64,000 nt of DNA from FACHB-T130 sp042747725 (GTDB lineage Bacteria > Cyanobacteriota > Cyanobacteriia > Cyanobacteriales > FACHB-T130): contig NZ_JBHZGO010000083.1 of assembly GCF_042747725.1 (NCBI RefSeq), positions 1 through 64,000 on the forward strand, given 5' to 3'. How positions within the stretch are numbered: the first letter of the stretch is position 1; the number at the start of each line of letters is the position of its first letter. Both the position numbers and the translations under genes were made by a program. This document shows, one piece after another, positions 7,943 through 17,159 of this stretch. Under the pieces are notes generated by a model, which saw nothing but the letters and a program-made list of their open reading frames with translations, searched no databases and was not told where the DNA came from.

Positions 7943-8497
7943 CTATGATAATTTTGGTAAGGGCGTTCCCAGGTGGCTCAGGTTGAGAACGTGACCGGCA
8001 GTAACTAAGTAGACTGGGTTAGCGATCGCGCCTACTCGACGCACCAGCCCTCCCAAGCGATCGCGGAACACCCGACCGAGGGGATAGGCGGGAACAACGC
8101 CCCACCCCGCTTCCTCTGCCACCAAGATCGCATCACTGACGCTACTTTCCAAACTTTCCAGCAACTCCTGGCACGTCCTCTCCCAAGATTCATCGTCTTG
8201 GTCTAAAAAATTAGCCACCCAAGTTCCCAAAGAATCAACCAGGAGACAACTAGAATTCTGAGATGCCCGAATCGTTGCCGCCAGTGTTATCGGCACTTGC
8301 AGCGTTGCCCATTCGCTAGGGCGTCGTCGTCGATGTTGTTCAATTCGGGAAAGCCATTCTAGATCGTTGGGGTCAACTTGAGCCGTTGCCACATAGATAA
8401 CTGGCTTACCCGAACGCATTGCCAGAGTCTCCGCCCACTCACTTTTGCCAGAACGGGCTGGGCCAGTCACTAAGATTAAATGCTTAATAGAAGTCAT
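7943..8497 (-). CDS. cobU: Bifunctional adenosylcobinamide kinase / guanylyltransferase
   Basis: The 184-residue protein has a P-loop GPARSGKS at residues 12-19, the following EWAETLA helix, VIYVATAQVDPNDLEW and LLVDSLGTWVANFL, all characteristic of CobU/CobP. It phosphorylates adenosylcobinamide and transfers GMP to it in the nucleotide-loop assembly of (pseudo)cobalamin. No other cobalamin gene is adjacent, and I saw no cobalamin riboswitch upstream. The gene is also called cobP. Confidence 0.93.
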   Translation of the reverse strand: MTSIKHLILVTGPARSGKSEWAETLAMRSGKPVIYVATAQVDPNDLEWLSRIEQHRRRRPSEWATLQVPITLAATIRASQNSSCLLVDSLGTWVANFLDQDDESWERTCQELLESLESSVSDAILVAEEAGWGVVPAYPLGRVFRDRLGGLVRRVGAIANPVYLVTAGHVLNLSHLGTPLPKLS

Positions 8498-8784
8498 TCA
8501 GATGAGGTCACGAAGAACTTTTTCACCCGTTTCCGGCGAGTTGTGCATTAAAGTTAAATTCAACAGTGGCAAAATTTGTATCTTACCCACCTGTACAGTG
8601 TCTGGGTTATTCTAGCGGTCAGACTTCCCAAAATTTTCGTTGTGTCCATTGAGACCGTTAATCCTACCAGACAAATAAACAAATAAAATAGAAACAAAAA
8701 CCCAGGAAAAGCAACAATCCCAATCTTTTAGAGATTCTAGCGGCAGTTAACAGGTTTGATTTGCAGGAGTGGCGTCAGATAACT

Positions 8785-9522
8785 ATGAAACCAGAATTAA
8801 AACGGATTGAGACAACACTGGATCGATTGGCGGATCAAAGTCCTGTCATCGACAACCCGTCCCCTTGGGAAAATCAGCCCGATACGATGGGTTGGGGTTC
8901 AGAGGCATCATCAGATGCCAATCGCTCTATTTCGATGACGGTACAGCCTTTCGCTGACCAAAAGCAATCTGGCAAGACGCCAGTCCTGCCAAAATTAAAA
9001 CCTCCCAGTTTCACCAACCATCGGAACGCTGCCAATCCTGCCTTGGCGATGACTCTGTTGCAAGAAATTGAAGTGATTGTCGGGGGTTGGCAGAAGGAAC
9101 TCCATCAAATCTTGCGCCAAATTCAAGATATTTATCTAGAAGGGCCGATTGTTGATGGTTGGTTAGAGTCTCATTCCCGCGAACCGGAGGTTGGCGTTGA
9201 GGCGCTGCGTCAGGCGGTAGAAAAGGGTCATGCCAAGTCAGTACACCAGCTGATGGACTATGTAGAAGAACTGTGCAATCAACCCGATGAAAAGGTGACT
9301 TGTGAATCTCCACGGACTGGATACCGCCTTGTAGGAATGGATGAGAATGGTCAATTTTGGTCGCGTCCCTGTCCACCCGAACAGATTCCGAGTGTGAGTG
9401 TAGCGATCGCTCGTTATCAAAAGCTGCGCCTGCTGCTGAATCGCAAAGAGGATCTGGAAACCCGCCTCAGTCAACTGGCGGAAACACTCGTTGTTCTACA
9501 TAGTCATCTAAGTGAGAATTAA
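8785..9522 (+). CDS. Conserved protein of unknown function
   Basis: From the ATG at 8785 there are 245 residues; a TTG at 8761 would add eight. It is soluble, with no signal peptide. Residues 1-90 look disordered (Ser/Pro-rich). From about 95 on it is mostly helical and ends in a leucine-rich helix pair (ARYQKLRLLLNRKEDLETRL) that may form a coiled coil. The middle contains a β-rich stretch (RTGYRLVGMDENGQFWSRPC). I do not recognise a family. About 290 bases upstream (8498-8784) hold nothing I can identify. Confidence 0.7.
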   Translation: MKPELKRIETTLDRLADQSPVIDNPSPWENQPDTMGWGSEASSDANRSISMTVQPFADQKQSGKTPVLPKLKPPSFTNHRNAANPALAMTLLQEIEVIVGGWQKELHQILRQIQDIYLEGPIVDGWLESHSREPEVGVEALRQAVEKGHAKSVHQLMDYVEELCNQPDEKVTCESPRTGYRLVGMDENGQFWSRPCPPEQIPSVSVAIARYQKLRLLLNRKEDLETRLSQLAETLVVLHSHLSEN

Positions 9523-9585
9523 AAATTAAAAATTAAAAATTAGGAATTTCTGCAATTTTTAATTTTTAATTTTGCATTTTTAATT
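9517..9585. repeat. AATTAAAAATT-type inverted array
   Basis: Three AATTAAAA repeats are followed by AATTTTTAATTTTTAATTTT on the same strand, making a long AT hairpin. It sits directly after the stop of the 8785 gene and before the first glycosyltransferase gene. Confidence 0.55.
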
Positions 9586-9608
9586 GATCTAGCCCTAACC
9601 CCAAATTT

Positions 9609-10571
9609 ATGACAGAGCCTAAAATTTCTGCGATTATATGTACTCACAATCGAGAGCAGTATTTAGGTGCTGCCATTGATAGCTTACTGAATCAAGATTT
9701 TCCGGATTTTGAAGTGGTGGTGGTGGATAATGCCTCCAGCGATCGCACATCCGAAATAGTCAAAGCCCGACCGGGTGTAAAGTACGTCTACGAAAGCGTT
9801 ACAGGTCTATCTGTCGCCCGCAACAGGGGTGCCAAGGAAGCCAAAAGTGAAATTCTCGCCTATCTAGATGATGATGCCGTTGCTAGCCCATCTTGGCTGT
9901 CGGCACTCTATGATGCTTATCAAAGCAATGAAAAACTAGCGATCGCCGGTGGCAAAGTCACCTTAATCTGGCCCGATGGCACCACGCCTCCTCAGTGGCT
10001 TTCCCCCGGACTATCAGGGTGTCTGGGAGCATACGATTTAGGAGATTCCATCGTCTATATCAAACAAGCCGGTATGACCCCCAGAGGCTTAAATTACTCG
10101 CTCAGACGTACCTTTTTAGAGCAAATTGGGGGGTTCGATGTTAATCTGGGTCGAGTCGGCAAAAATTTGTTATCAAATGAAGAATTACACATGACAGAAC
10201 GGGCACTGAAATTGGGTTGGCAAGTTGCCTATCTGCCTGACGCCTTAGTTGCCCACAATGTCTCTCCCGAACGCCTTGAACAAGCCTGGTTTTTCAGCCG
10301 GGGCTGGTGGCAAGGCATCAGTGAATGTTACCGCGAACAAATCGCTGGTAAGGCAGGACCGCGCCAGCTATTGTTGGGAGGCGAACGAATCGTGCGAGGT
10401 CTCTACAAATCTGTTAAATATTTTGGCGATCCCGCCCAACGGTTCGACAATCTGGTGTATGCCTACGGTCAGATGGGTTATTTGAGTGCAGCAATTCAAG
10501 GGATGTTATCTGCTCCTTTCAAAGTGCAAAGTCCAGAGTCGGAATTAAAGATTAAAAAAGAAAAATCTTAG
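9609..10571 (+). CDS. Family 2 glycosyltransferase (possibly HpsE-type)
   Basis: The 320-residue protein has the GT-A fold signature: ISAIICTHNREQYL at residues 6-19, VVVVDNASSDRT, LSVARNRGAK and the DXD-like YLDDDAV at about 95. Also present is NYSLRRTFLEQIGGF, typical of the acceptor side. It transfers a sugar from a nucleotide sugar during polysaccharide synthesis. The next two genes point to an exported polysaccharide like that made by the hps locus of filamentous cyanobacteria, but the HpsE name is inference. The last 12 or so codons are read through an AATTAAAGATT-like repeat. Confidence 0.9.
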   Translation: MTEPKISAIICTHNREQYLGAAIDSLLNQDFPDFEVVVVDNASSDRTSEIVKARPGVKYVYESVTGLSVARNRGAKEAKSEILAYLDDDAVASPSWLSALYDAYQSNEKLAIAGGKVTLIWPDGTTPPQWLSPGLSGCLGAYDLGDSIVYIKQAGMTPRGLNYSLRRTFLEQIGGFDVNLGRVGKNLLSNEELHMTERALKLGWQVAYLPDALVAHNVSPERLEQAWFFSRGWWQGISECYREQIAGKAGPRQLLLGGERIVRGLYKSVKYFGDPAQRFDNLVYAYGQMGYLSAAIQGMLSAPFKVQSPESELKIKKEKS

Positions 10572-10602
10572 TTTTTAATTTTTAATTGTTAATTTTTAAT
10601 TG
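10570..10602. repeat. AT-rich AATTTTTAATT array
   Basis: TTTTTAATTTTTAATTGTTAATTTTTAATTG follows the stop codon of the first GT2 gene. It is the T-rich half of the same repeat family as at 4791-4850. The other half is used as the 3' end of the coding region. Confidence 0.5.
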
Positions 10603-10616
10603 TTCCTTCATCCTTC

Positions 10617-11576
10617 ATGGTCATGACCTCCACCCCCTCCAAACTTCCCGTTTCGGTTCTGATTCCCGCTAAAAATGAACAAGCAAATCTGGCGGCTTGC
10701 CTGGAGAGTGTAGCCAGGGCTGATGAAGTTTTTGTCGTAGATTCCCAAAGTAGCGATCGCTCGATTGAAATTTCCGAAAGTTACGGCGCAAAAGTTGTTC
10801 AATTTCACTTCAACGGTCGCTGGCCTAAAAAGAAAAACTGGGCTTTAGACAATCTGCCTTTTGGTAACGAATGGGTACTAATTGTCGATTGTGATGAGCG
10901 CATTACCCCCGAACTCTGGGATGAAATTGCAACTGCCATTCAGAATCCAGAATACGAAGGCTACTACCTGAACCGCAAAGTATTTTTCCTCGGTAAATGG
11001 ATTCAACATGGCGGTAGATATCCCGACTGGAACCTGCGTTTGTTTAAGCACAAAACAGGTCGCTACGAAAACTTGGGGACAGAAGAAATTCGCAACACAG
11101 GCGACAACGAAGTTCACGAACACGTCATTTTGCAAGGCAAAGCAGGCTATCTGAAAAACGATATGCTGCACATTGACTTTCGGGACATATTCCACTGGCT
11201 GGAACGACATAACCGCTACTCGAACTGGGAAGCCCGCGTTTATTTAAATATCCTGACCGGCAAAGACGAAAGCGGCACGATTGGCGCTAATTTGTTTGGG
11301 GATGCGGTACAGCGCAAGCGGTATCTCAAAAAAACTTGGGTGCGCCTCCCCTTCAAACCGTTGATCCGGTTTATTTTGATTTACATTATTCAGCGAGGCT
11401 TTTTGGATGGGAAACCTGGATACATCTATGCACGGCTGATGAGTCAATACGAGTATCAAATTGGCGTCAAACTTTATGAATTGATGGAGTTTGGCGGTCA
11501 GTTGAACGTAGCGGCTGCCTCCTCCGTGCCTCCCCAACCGGTACCCCAGCCAGATTCATTAAAAGGAAGCGTGTAG
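10617..11576 (+). CDS. Family 2 glycosyltransferase (WaaE/KdtX-like)
   Basis: The protein has 319 residues; a second Met at residue 3 (10623) is an alternative start. The GT2 core is seen in VSVLIPAKNEQANLAACLES, VDSQSSDRSIEI and the DXD in LIVDCDERITPE. The sequence KKNWALDNLP and the RLFKHKTGRYENLG.EEIRNTGDNEVHEH segment match the KdtX/WaaE-like branch of GT2. The C-terminal 25 residues are Pro/Ala-rich. It is followed with a one-base gap by the acetyltransferase gene, so the two are probably translationally coupled. Confidence 0.9.
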   Translation: MVMTSTPSKLPVSVLIPAKNEQANLAACLESVARADEVFVVDSQSSDRSIEISESYGAKVVQFHFNGRWPKKKNWALDNLPFGNEWVLIVDCDERITPELWDEIATAIQNPEYEGYYLNRKVFFLGKWIQHGGRYPDWNLRLFKHKTGRYENLGTEEIRNTGDNEVHEHVILQGKAGYLKNDMLHIDFRDIFHWLERHNRYSNWEARVYLNILTGKDESGTIGANLFGDAVQRKRYLKKTWVRLPFKPLIRFILIYIIQRGFLDGKPGYIYARLMSQYEYQIGVKLYELMEFGGQLNVAAASSVPPQPVPQPDSLKGSV

Positions 11577-11577
11577 G

Positions 11578-12171
11578 GTGTTGGAACCAGGCGAACAACC
11601 GCCAGCGATCGCGTCGGAATCTCTCGTTGATTTACGCCGTTACGACCAATCCTGGTTTGACAGAGGACGACCGGGTTGGTTTGTCTTGCTGTGGTGGTTG
11701 GTACAAGCGATCGCCTTCCCCTTAACTCCCCATCCCTTTAGTGGCATCCGCTGCTGGCTTTTGCGCCTGTTTGGAGCAAAAATTGGCACCGGCTTAGTCA
11801 TCCGACCAACCGCCCGCTTTACTTATCCCTGGAAAATCGAAATCGGAGACTACAGCTGGATTGGGGATGATGTCGTTTTATACAGCCTTGACCGCATTCA
11901 CATCGGTCAGCACTGCGTCATTTCCCAAAAAAGCTACCTCTGTACCGGCAGTCATGACATCCAAGACCCAGCTTTCAAGCTGATGACAGCCAGTATCACG
12001 ATTGGCAACGGCGTCTGGATTGCCACAGATTGCTTTATTGCGCCTGGGGTTGAAATCGGAGCGAATTCTGTGATTGGGGCACGTAGCAGCGTTTTCGGCA
12101 ACATTCCACCCCAGCAGGTTTGCTGGGGCACCCCCTGCCGTCCCCACTACCCCAGAGAAATTAAAAATTAG
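11578..12171 (+). CDS. Left-handed β-helix acetyltransferase, HpsU/WcaF-like
   Basis: The 197-residue protein starts at a GTG one base after the previous stop, with AAGGAAG upstream. The hexapeptide repeats (IGTGLVIRPTARF, IEIGDYSWIGDDVVLY, IHIGQHCVIS, ITIGNGVWIATDCFIAPGVEIGANSVIGARSSV) form a left-handed β-helix. The catalytic-type His is in TGSHDIQDP. The N-terminal membrane-associating segment FVLLWWLVQAIAFPL is typical of WcaF and cyanobacterial HpsU. It O-acetylates a polysaccharide or its precursor. It is co-transcribed with the two GT2 genes. Confidence 0.9.
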   Translation: MLEPGEQPPAIASESLVDLRRYDQSWFDRGRPGWFVLLWWLVQAIAFPLTPHPFSGIRCWLLRLFGAKIGTGLVIRPTARFTYPWKIEIGDYSWIGDDVVLYSLDRIHIGQHCVISQKSYLCTGSHDIQDPAFKLMTASITIGNGVWIATDCFIAPGVEIGANSVIGARSSVFGNIPPQQVCWGTPCRPHYPREIKN

Positions 12172-12238
12172 AAATTAAAAATGGGGGAAAGAATACCTCT
12201 TCTTTAATTTTTAAATGCAAGCATTTTTAATTTTTAAC
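12159..12238. repeat. AT-rich inverted array between convergent genes
   Basis: GAAATTAAAAATTAGAAATT is followed by TTTAATTTTTAAATGCAAGCATTTTTAATTTTTAA, which includes AAATGCAAGCATTT as a local palindrome. It lies between the acetyltransferase stop and the end of pcxA, so it may end transcription from both sides. Confidence 0.5.
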
Positions 12239-13614
12239 TATTCATTCATATTCCGGTAAGTAGCAACGGCTGACGGAGAGATTCGGTTTAAGTAGCGGAA
12301 AATCCAATACTTAAATATCGTGTCCAAAATGACAGGAAAGGTGGCAATAAATATAAAGTTAAAATCTCTGCTTTCTGGTAAGCCTAAATGCCTTGCCATT
12401 CCTTCCAGAATCACTTCCCAGCCGTGAGGAGAGTGAAACCCTACAAAGATGTCAGTGAACAAGATAATAATAAAAGCTTTAGCACTGTCACTGAGACCAT
12501 AAACTACGTCATCTATAAAAGCTTTGAAAATTGCAATTTCTTTTCGGCTATTAAGAAGTAACAAGTAAAGAGAGCCAGCTGCAATTAGATCGGCAAAAAC
12601 ATTTTTGATAGCGTTGGCACTTCTTTGACTATATTCCTCCCCAATTTTTAATGCCTTCCCTTTGACTTCTTCTTCCATTTCCTCCTTAGATAGTTGAGGA
12701 GCGACACCGATTAAACTTTTAAATTTTAGTAATTCTTCAAATCTTTGTAATTCCTGAAAAGCCTCTTCTTCCAGATCGACATTTAGGAAGATTTCAGTTT
12801 TGTTTGGCTCCCGGAAGCGATCGACGAGAGGCCCAACCAAGAAAGTTTTACTTACTTGTTGAGTTAATAGAGGAACTAAAATTAAAACTAAAATAAACCG
12901 AATAGAAATAATGGTTTTCGTTTGGGAGGTGCGAAAACTTTGAACAACTTCTTCTTCTGAGTTGGGGTCAAAGTTTCTCTTGAGTCGATCTAGCGTACTC
13001 AAGATTGAGCGAGGCACAAAACTGGTTGTATCAGTCATTGTTTCAGCCTCCTCAGCCACTCGTTCGTCTGTAGGAAACAAAGTTGGCTGATTGACTAGAT
13101 TCTTGGCTTCAATCCGGTCAACATTCCTCAAGTTCACTTCTACAGATTTAGATTTAGGGACGGGGACTAAGGCTGATGAGGAACGATTTTTTCCAGGCTT
13201 GTATTTAGATAAAACATCATCAATAAATTTAAGTTTTTCTAAAGTTATGGATTGTTTGTCTTGAAGGTCAAAATCCTCTCTTCTAGAATTTGCCGCTCCG
13301 GTCGTTTTTGTTTTTCTTGCTAAATCTGGATTAGAACCAGTCACTATTGAAGCGCTGACCTGAAACTCTGCCAGCCCAAATTTAGCAGTCTTTAAGTGAT
13401 TTTTAAGTTTTGTTTCAAAATAAGACATGGCATTTTCACGGTATTTTTGGCAATCTGGGGAGATTTTTTTACCGTCAAAATGTTCATCTTCCAAAGCCTT
13501 AATCATTAAGGCTGCCTTATATGCCCGATCCAAGGCTCTCTCTGGGGTTTCTGAGAACCACTGGTTGGCATTCTCTAAGTAGGATTGGAGCTGTGTCAAG
13601 AAAGATAGTTTCAT
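12238..13614 (-). CDS. pcxA: Proton extrusion protein PcxA (CemA homologue)
   Basis: The protein has 458 residues from the ATG at 13614; an upstream in-frame start at 13638 is less likely. The N-terminal half is soluble and variable. The C-terminal half has several membrane segments (TIISIRFILVLILVPLLTQQ; NAIKNVFADLIAAGSLYLLL; AKAFIIILFTDIFVGFHSPHGWEVILEGMARHLGLP) that match PcxA/CotA and chloroplast CemA. In cyanobacteria PcxA is needed for light-induced Na+-dependent proton extrusion and affects inorganic carbon uptake. It probably sits in the plasma membrane. It is divergent from the AddB-like gene, with only 44 nt between starts. Confidence 0.93.
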   Translation of the reverse strand: MKLSFLTQLQSYLENANQWFSETPERALDRAYKAALMIKALEDEHFDGKKISPDCQKYRENAMSYFETKLKNHLKTAKFGLAEFQVSASIVTGSNPDLARKTKTTGAANSRREDFDLQDKQSITLEKLKFIDDVLSKYKPGKNRSSSALVPVPKSKSVEVNLRNVDRIEAKNLVNQPTLFPTDERVAEEAETMTDTTSFVPRSILSTLDRLKRNFDPNSEEEVVQSFRTSQTKTIISIRFILVLILVPLLTQQVSKTFLVGPLVDRFREPNKTEIFLNVDLEEEAFQELQRFEELLKFKSLIGVAPQLSKEEMEEEVKGKALKIGEEYSQRSANAIKNVFADLIAAGSLYLLLLNSRKEIAIFKAFIDDVVYGLSDSAKAFIIILFTDIFVGFHSPHGWEVILEGMARHLGLPESRDFNFIFIATFPVILDTIFKYWIFRYLNRISPSAVATYRNMNE

Positions 13615-13658
13615 AATAGAAACCGAGCTATTACACAAGTATCACCCAGCGTTTAGCA

Positions 13659-15848
13659 ATGTTAACGCAATCGCAGACCATCTGGATCGTCGGGCCGACT
13701 CGCAGTGGAAAGACAACACGCCTCGTAAATCTGTTTTGCCAGTGGGCTGAAGGGGAATCTCAACCGCGAGGTTCGCGTCGGAAGGCGGGAAGGCGGGCGC
13801 AGGCACCGACAATCTTAGTCTTTGCTGCCAATGATGATAATCGGAGCGAATTAGCTGACCGCTTGGTTACGGCGACACAGGGGCGGTATCCCATTCAATC
13901 TAAAACACCTCTGGGTTTCTTTCAGGATGAGGCGATCTTATTTTGGCCTTTGTTGATTCAGCGGTTGAATCTCAGGGCACAATTTCCAGTCAGACTGCGC
14001 CCGGAAACTGAGCAGGAGTTAGCCACCCGGTTGTGGCGTCCGGAGTTGGATAATGGTAGCCTCCAGTTTTTGGGGGTGAGCGAGTCTCGTTCGGTGCGTC
14101 GCGTTCTGGACTTGTTGCAGCTGTGCGCGATCGCAGGAAGACCCATTGAGGAAATTCCCAGTCTTCTCGAACAAGGTTTAGCAGAACAACAAGGGTTTGC
14201 CAGGGACGACGATCCGGTGGTGGAGCGTCCCGACTGGGCGAAAATAGGAACTTTGCTGATAGATTGGCGGCAATGGTGTTTGGAACGGGGATTGCTGACG
14301 TATGGGATTATTTGCGAACTTTATTGGCGTTATCTGCTGCCAGACGAAGCTTATCAGCAGCACTTGATTCGCCGATATCAGGGAGTACTGGCGGATAATG
14401 TGGATGATTATCCAGCGATCGCCTGCGATCTATTCAACTTTCTTTTAGATAAAGGAGCAGCGGGAGCCTTTACTTATAATCCGGATGGGGCAGTGCGACT
14501 CGGTTTGAACGCCGACCCAAATTATCTTGCCAGTCTGGAGTGGCGCTGTCAGGTAGAAACTTTGAGCCAGCAACCGAGCAATGTGGCGGCACTTTACGGA
14601 AAGCCGGTGGTGGAAGCGGTGAGCGACCCCATGTTTCTGTTGACCTTACCGGAGTCGGTACAGTTGATTCAAACCACTTCCCGCGCTCAGTTGTTGCGAG
14701 AAACCGCTTTGGCGATCGCCAAAGCCGTACACAGCGGACAGGTGCAGCCTCAGGACGTGGCAGTGATTGCCCCTGGTTTGGATGCGATCGCTCGCTATAC
14801 CTTAATCGAAATCCTCTCCAGCCAGGATATCCCCGTCCAAACCTTGAGCGAACAGCGCCCTCTGAGTGCTTCCCCGACGATCCGGGCGCTGCTGACGCTG
14901 CTGGCGCTCGTTTATCCAGGCTTGGGGCGGCTGGTAGACCGGGATGCCGTGGCGGAAATGCTGGTGGTACTCACTCAGGAGTCCGGAGTCAGCAGTCCGG
15001 AGTCCGGAGGTAGCACAAATTCATCTCCGATCGTTCATCCTTCATCCTTAAGGATTGACCCAGTCAGGGCGGGTTTATTAGCAGATTACTGCTATTCCCC
15101 CGATCCAGAGCAACCCCGGTTGCTGCCGGTGACGTATTTTCCCCGCTGGGATCGGCTGGGACACTCAGCCTGTGCTGCTTATGAAGAGATTTTGCAGTGG
15201 CTAGAGGTGCAACGAGGTCAGCTGGAACAGCGTCTCATTCCCAACTGCGTCGCCCTGCTTGACCGGGCAATTCAGCAGTTTTTGTGGAAAGGCAGCAATC
15301 TCCCCTACGACCAGCTAGCCGCCTTACGCGAACTGATGGAAACCGCCCAACACTACTGGGAAGTCGATGGAAGGCTGAGGCAGAGCGATCGCATTGAAAC
15401 CCCAGATTACACCACCATTGAGCGGTTTATCTGCTTGTTGCGTCGCGGCACCGTCACTGCTAACCCTTACCCCGTGCGTCCCCTCGGTCGAGACCGTCAC
15501 GCCGTGACTTTGGCAACGATCTTCCAATATCGGGCGGCTCGTCGGTTCCACCGATGGCAATTTTGGCTCGATGCCGGTTCGCACCTCTGGTCAAAGGGTG
15601 GTGCTGCCACTCTCTACGGTGCCCCTTTGTTTCTCAAGGATTGGTCGGGACCGCTAACAGAAGAAGATACCCAAGAAGCAGATGAGCAAAGACTGCGGCG
15701 GATTTTGCTGGATTTACTGGGGCGAGTGGGAGAGCGAATTTATCTGTGCCATAGCGAATTGGCTACAAATGGACAGGAGCAAACTGGTCCCTTATTGTCC
15801 TTAGTCAATGCCTCGGTTCCTTTGAACCCTGATTATGCACTCAGCTAA
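13659..15848 (+). CDS. AddB/UvrD-like P-loop protein (cyanobacterial recombinase family)
   Basis: This 729-residue protein has a Walker A motif GPTRSGKT at residues 12-19 (IWIVGPTRSGKTTRLV). Further on, DVAVIAPGLDAIARYTL and LSASPTIRALLTLLALVYP resemble helicase motifs V/VI of UvrD/AddB-type proteins. I see no clear DExx box and no nuclease CxnC cluster, so an active helicase is doubtful. A recombination or repair role is inference. Residues around 445-470 (ESGVSSPESGG...PIVHPSSL) come from short direct repeats in the DNA and are probably an insertion. It converges on the kinase cluster with a 22-nt gap. Confidence 0.72.
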   Translation: MLTQSQTIWIVGPTRSGKTTRLVNLFCQWAEGESQPRGSRRKAGRRAQAPTILVFAANDDNRSELADRLVTATQGRYPIQSKTPLGFFQDEAILFWPLLIQRLNLRAQFPVRLRPETEQELATRLWRPELDNGSLQFLGVSESRSVRRVLDLLQLCAIAGRPIEEIPSLLEQGLAEQQGFARDDDPVVERPDWAKIGTLLIDWRQWCLERGLLTYGIICELYWRYLLPDEAYQQHLIRRYQGVLADNVDDYPAIACDLFNFLLDKGAAGAFTYNPDGAVRLGLNADPNYLASLEWRCQVETLSQQPSNVAALYGKPVVEAVSDPMFLLTLPESVQLIQTTSRAQLLRETALAIAKAVHSGQVQPQDVAVIAPGLDAIARYTLIEILSSQDIPVQTLSEQRPLSASPTIRALLTLLALVYPGLGRLVDRDAVAEMLVVLTQESGVSSPESGGSTNSSPIVHPSSLRIDPVRAGLLADYCYSPDPEQPRLLPVTYFPRWDRLGHSACAAYEEILQWLEVQRGQLEQRLIPNCVALLDRAIQQFLWKGSNLPYDQLAALRELMETAQHYWEVDGRLRQSDRIETPDYTTIERFICLLRRGTVTANPYPVRPLGRDRHAVTLATIFQYRAARRFHRWQFWLDAGSHLWSKGGAATLYGAPLFLKDWSGPLTEEDTQEADEQRLRRILLDLLGRVGERIYLCHSELATNGQEQTGPLLSLVNASVPLNPDYALS

Positions 15849-15870
15849 CAACGCGATCTTGCCGAGGTTT

Positions 15871-17058
15871 TTAGAGGGAATGGAGAAAAAGGGTGAGTAT
15901 CCAGATATATGCCCAAGCCATCGGTATCCCGATAAACAATCCCGCGATCGCCCAGCCTCTTTGATGGGCTTTGAATTGTTCAATACTCCGCCATTTTTTA
16001 CTTTTCCAAGCCCATTCATTGCCCTTAGAACCGAGGGCGAACCCCATCAACCAACCGACACTGGGTACCCAGGCTAAAAGCCCAATCCAAACATGATTGC
16101 TCAAAGGCCATAGATAAGGCATCAGAAATGCTCCCCAATTCCAACCTTTGATTTCATCGGGTACTGGTACTGTCTCATCCAATAAACTGCCTTGCCCAGA
16201 ATTATTGACCAGTGTTGATGGATTTAAAGGTTGGATATCCGTTGATGTGTTTAGATTTCTGCCCGATCGCAGCGCTTCTAGGGCAATTTTTGCACTTTTG
16301 AACCGTTTTTCTAGAGCTGGTTCAGTTAATTTTTCAATCCAGCTAACCATACTGGAACTGAGGCTTACTTGATGAGAAAAATGAATTCGTAAATCCCTAG
16401 AAGGCAAATCAGCCGGTGCCGTACCTGTCAACAAATGAATTAAAGTTGCTCCCAGCGAATACAAGTCTGAAGCTGGAACAGCCCTTCCACCAAATTGCTC
16501 CATCGGGGCATAGCCATAAGTTCCCACAACAGTAAAGGTGGCTCCCTCTGTCGCTGCTTTATCTTGCACCGCGCCAAAATCAACTAAATATATCTTGCCC
16601 TCCTCACCCCAAATTAAATTGCTCGGTTTGATGTCTCGATGTAGCACTGAGGGACTAAGTTCGTGTAGATAAATCAGAATATTAAGAATTTCAGAGGCAA
16701 TCTTACGGACTTCCTTTTCACTGAACTTTTTGCCTTGTGAGAGTAATTCCTTAAGAGAGGCACCGGGGATGTATCCTTGGACTAAGCCGAACCAGAGCGA
16801 TCGCTCATCGATACAAAAATAATCTCGATACTTGGGAATCCTCGGATGATTCAACTGCTTGAGTACCTGTGCTTCTCTTTCAAACAGTTTGAGATCGTCC
16901 CACTGCACCTCGTCGCCAAAGGCAAGAAGTTTGACAACTACCGACTCGCTAGGTTGGGTTTCCAAATCATCTGCCAACCAGGTTTGTCGCCCAGCATTTT
17001 GACCCAATCTTTGTTTGAGTTGATAACGCCCCTGTAATATTTGTTCGGCTTGCAGCAT
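15871..17058 (-). CDS. Ser/Thr protein kinase with C-terminal membrane module
   Basis: The protein has 395 residues. The Hanks-type kinase domain spans about 1-270: VVVKLLAF with Lys43, HRDIKPSN at 140-147 and DFGAV at 160-164, so the catalytic residues are intact. The glycine loop is atypical (RLGQNAGRQTWLA). The C-terminus (about 300-395) has a WNWGAFLMPYLWPLSNHVWIG segment followed by two hydrophobic helices, a module also found alone in cyanobacterial membrane proteins. It is the last of three tandem paralogs transcribed in the same direction (18583, 17160, 15871). Substrates are unknown. Confidence 0.93.
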   Translation of the reverse strand: MLQAEQILQGRYQLKQRLGQNAGRQTWLADDLETQPSESVVVKLLAFGDEVQWDDLKLFEREAQVLKQLNHPRIPKYRDYFCIDERSLWFGLVQGYIPGASLKELLSQGKKFSEKEVRKIASEILNILIYLHELSPSVLHRDIKPSNLIWGEEGKIYLVDFGAVQDKAATEGATFTVVGTYGYAPMEQFGGRAVPASDLYSLGATLIHLLTGTAPADLPSRDLRIHFSHQVSLSSSMVSWIEKLTEPALEKRFKSAKIALEALRSGRNLNTSTDIQPLNPSTLVNNSGQGSLLDETVPVPDEIKGWNWGAFLMPYLWPLSNHVWIGLLAWVPSVGWLMGFALGSKGNEWAWKSKKWRSIEQFKAHQRGWAIAGLFIGIPMAWAYIWILTLFLHSL

Positions 17059-17159
17059 TATTAGTTATTTTCCGTAGAAAGCTGAGATGAGGGATTTCGA
17101 GACTTAATATTTGCCTTGGCGTATGAATTCGGTTTTTCATATTGTCACAGCGCCTTTAT

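Noticed and set aside
14540..15013. 157-codon frame inside the AddB-like gene
   Set aside because: It lies in another frame of a clear coding region and has shadow-type composition rich in Arg, Gly and Ser.
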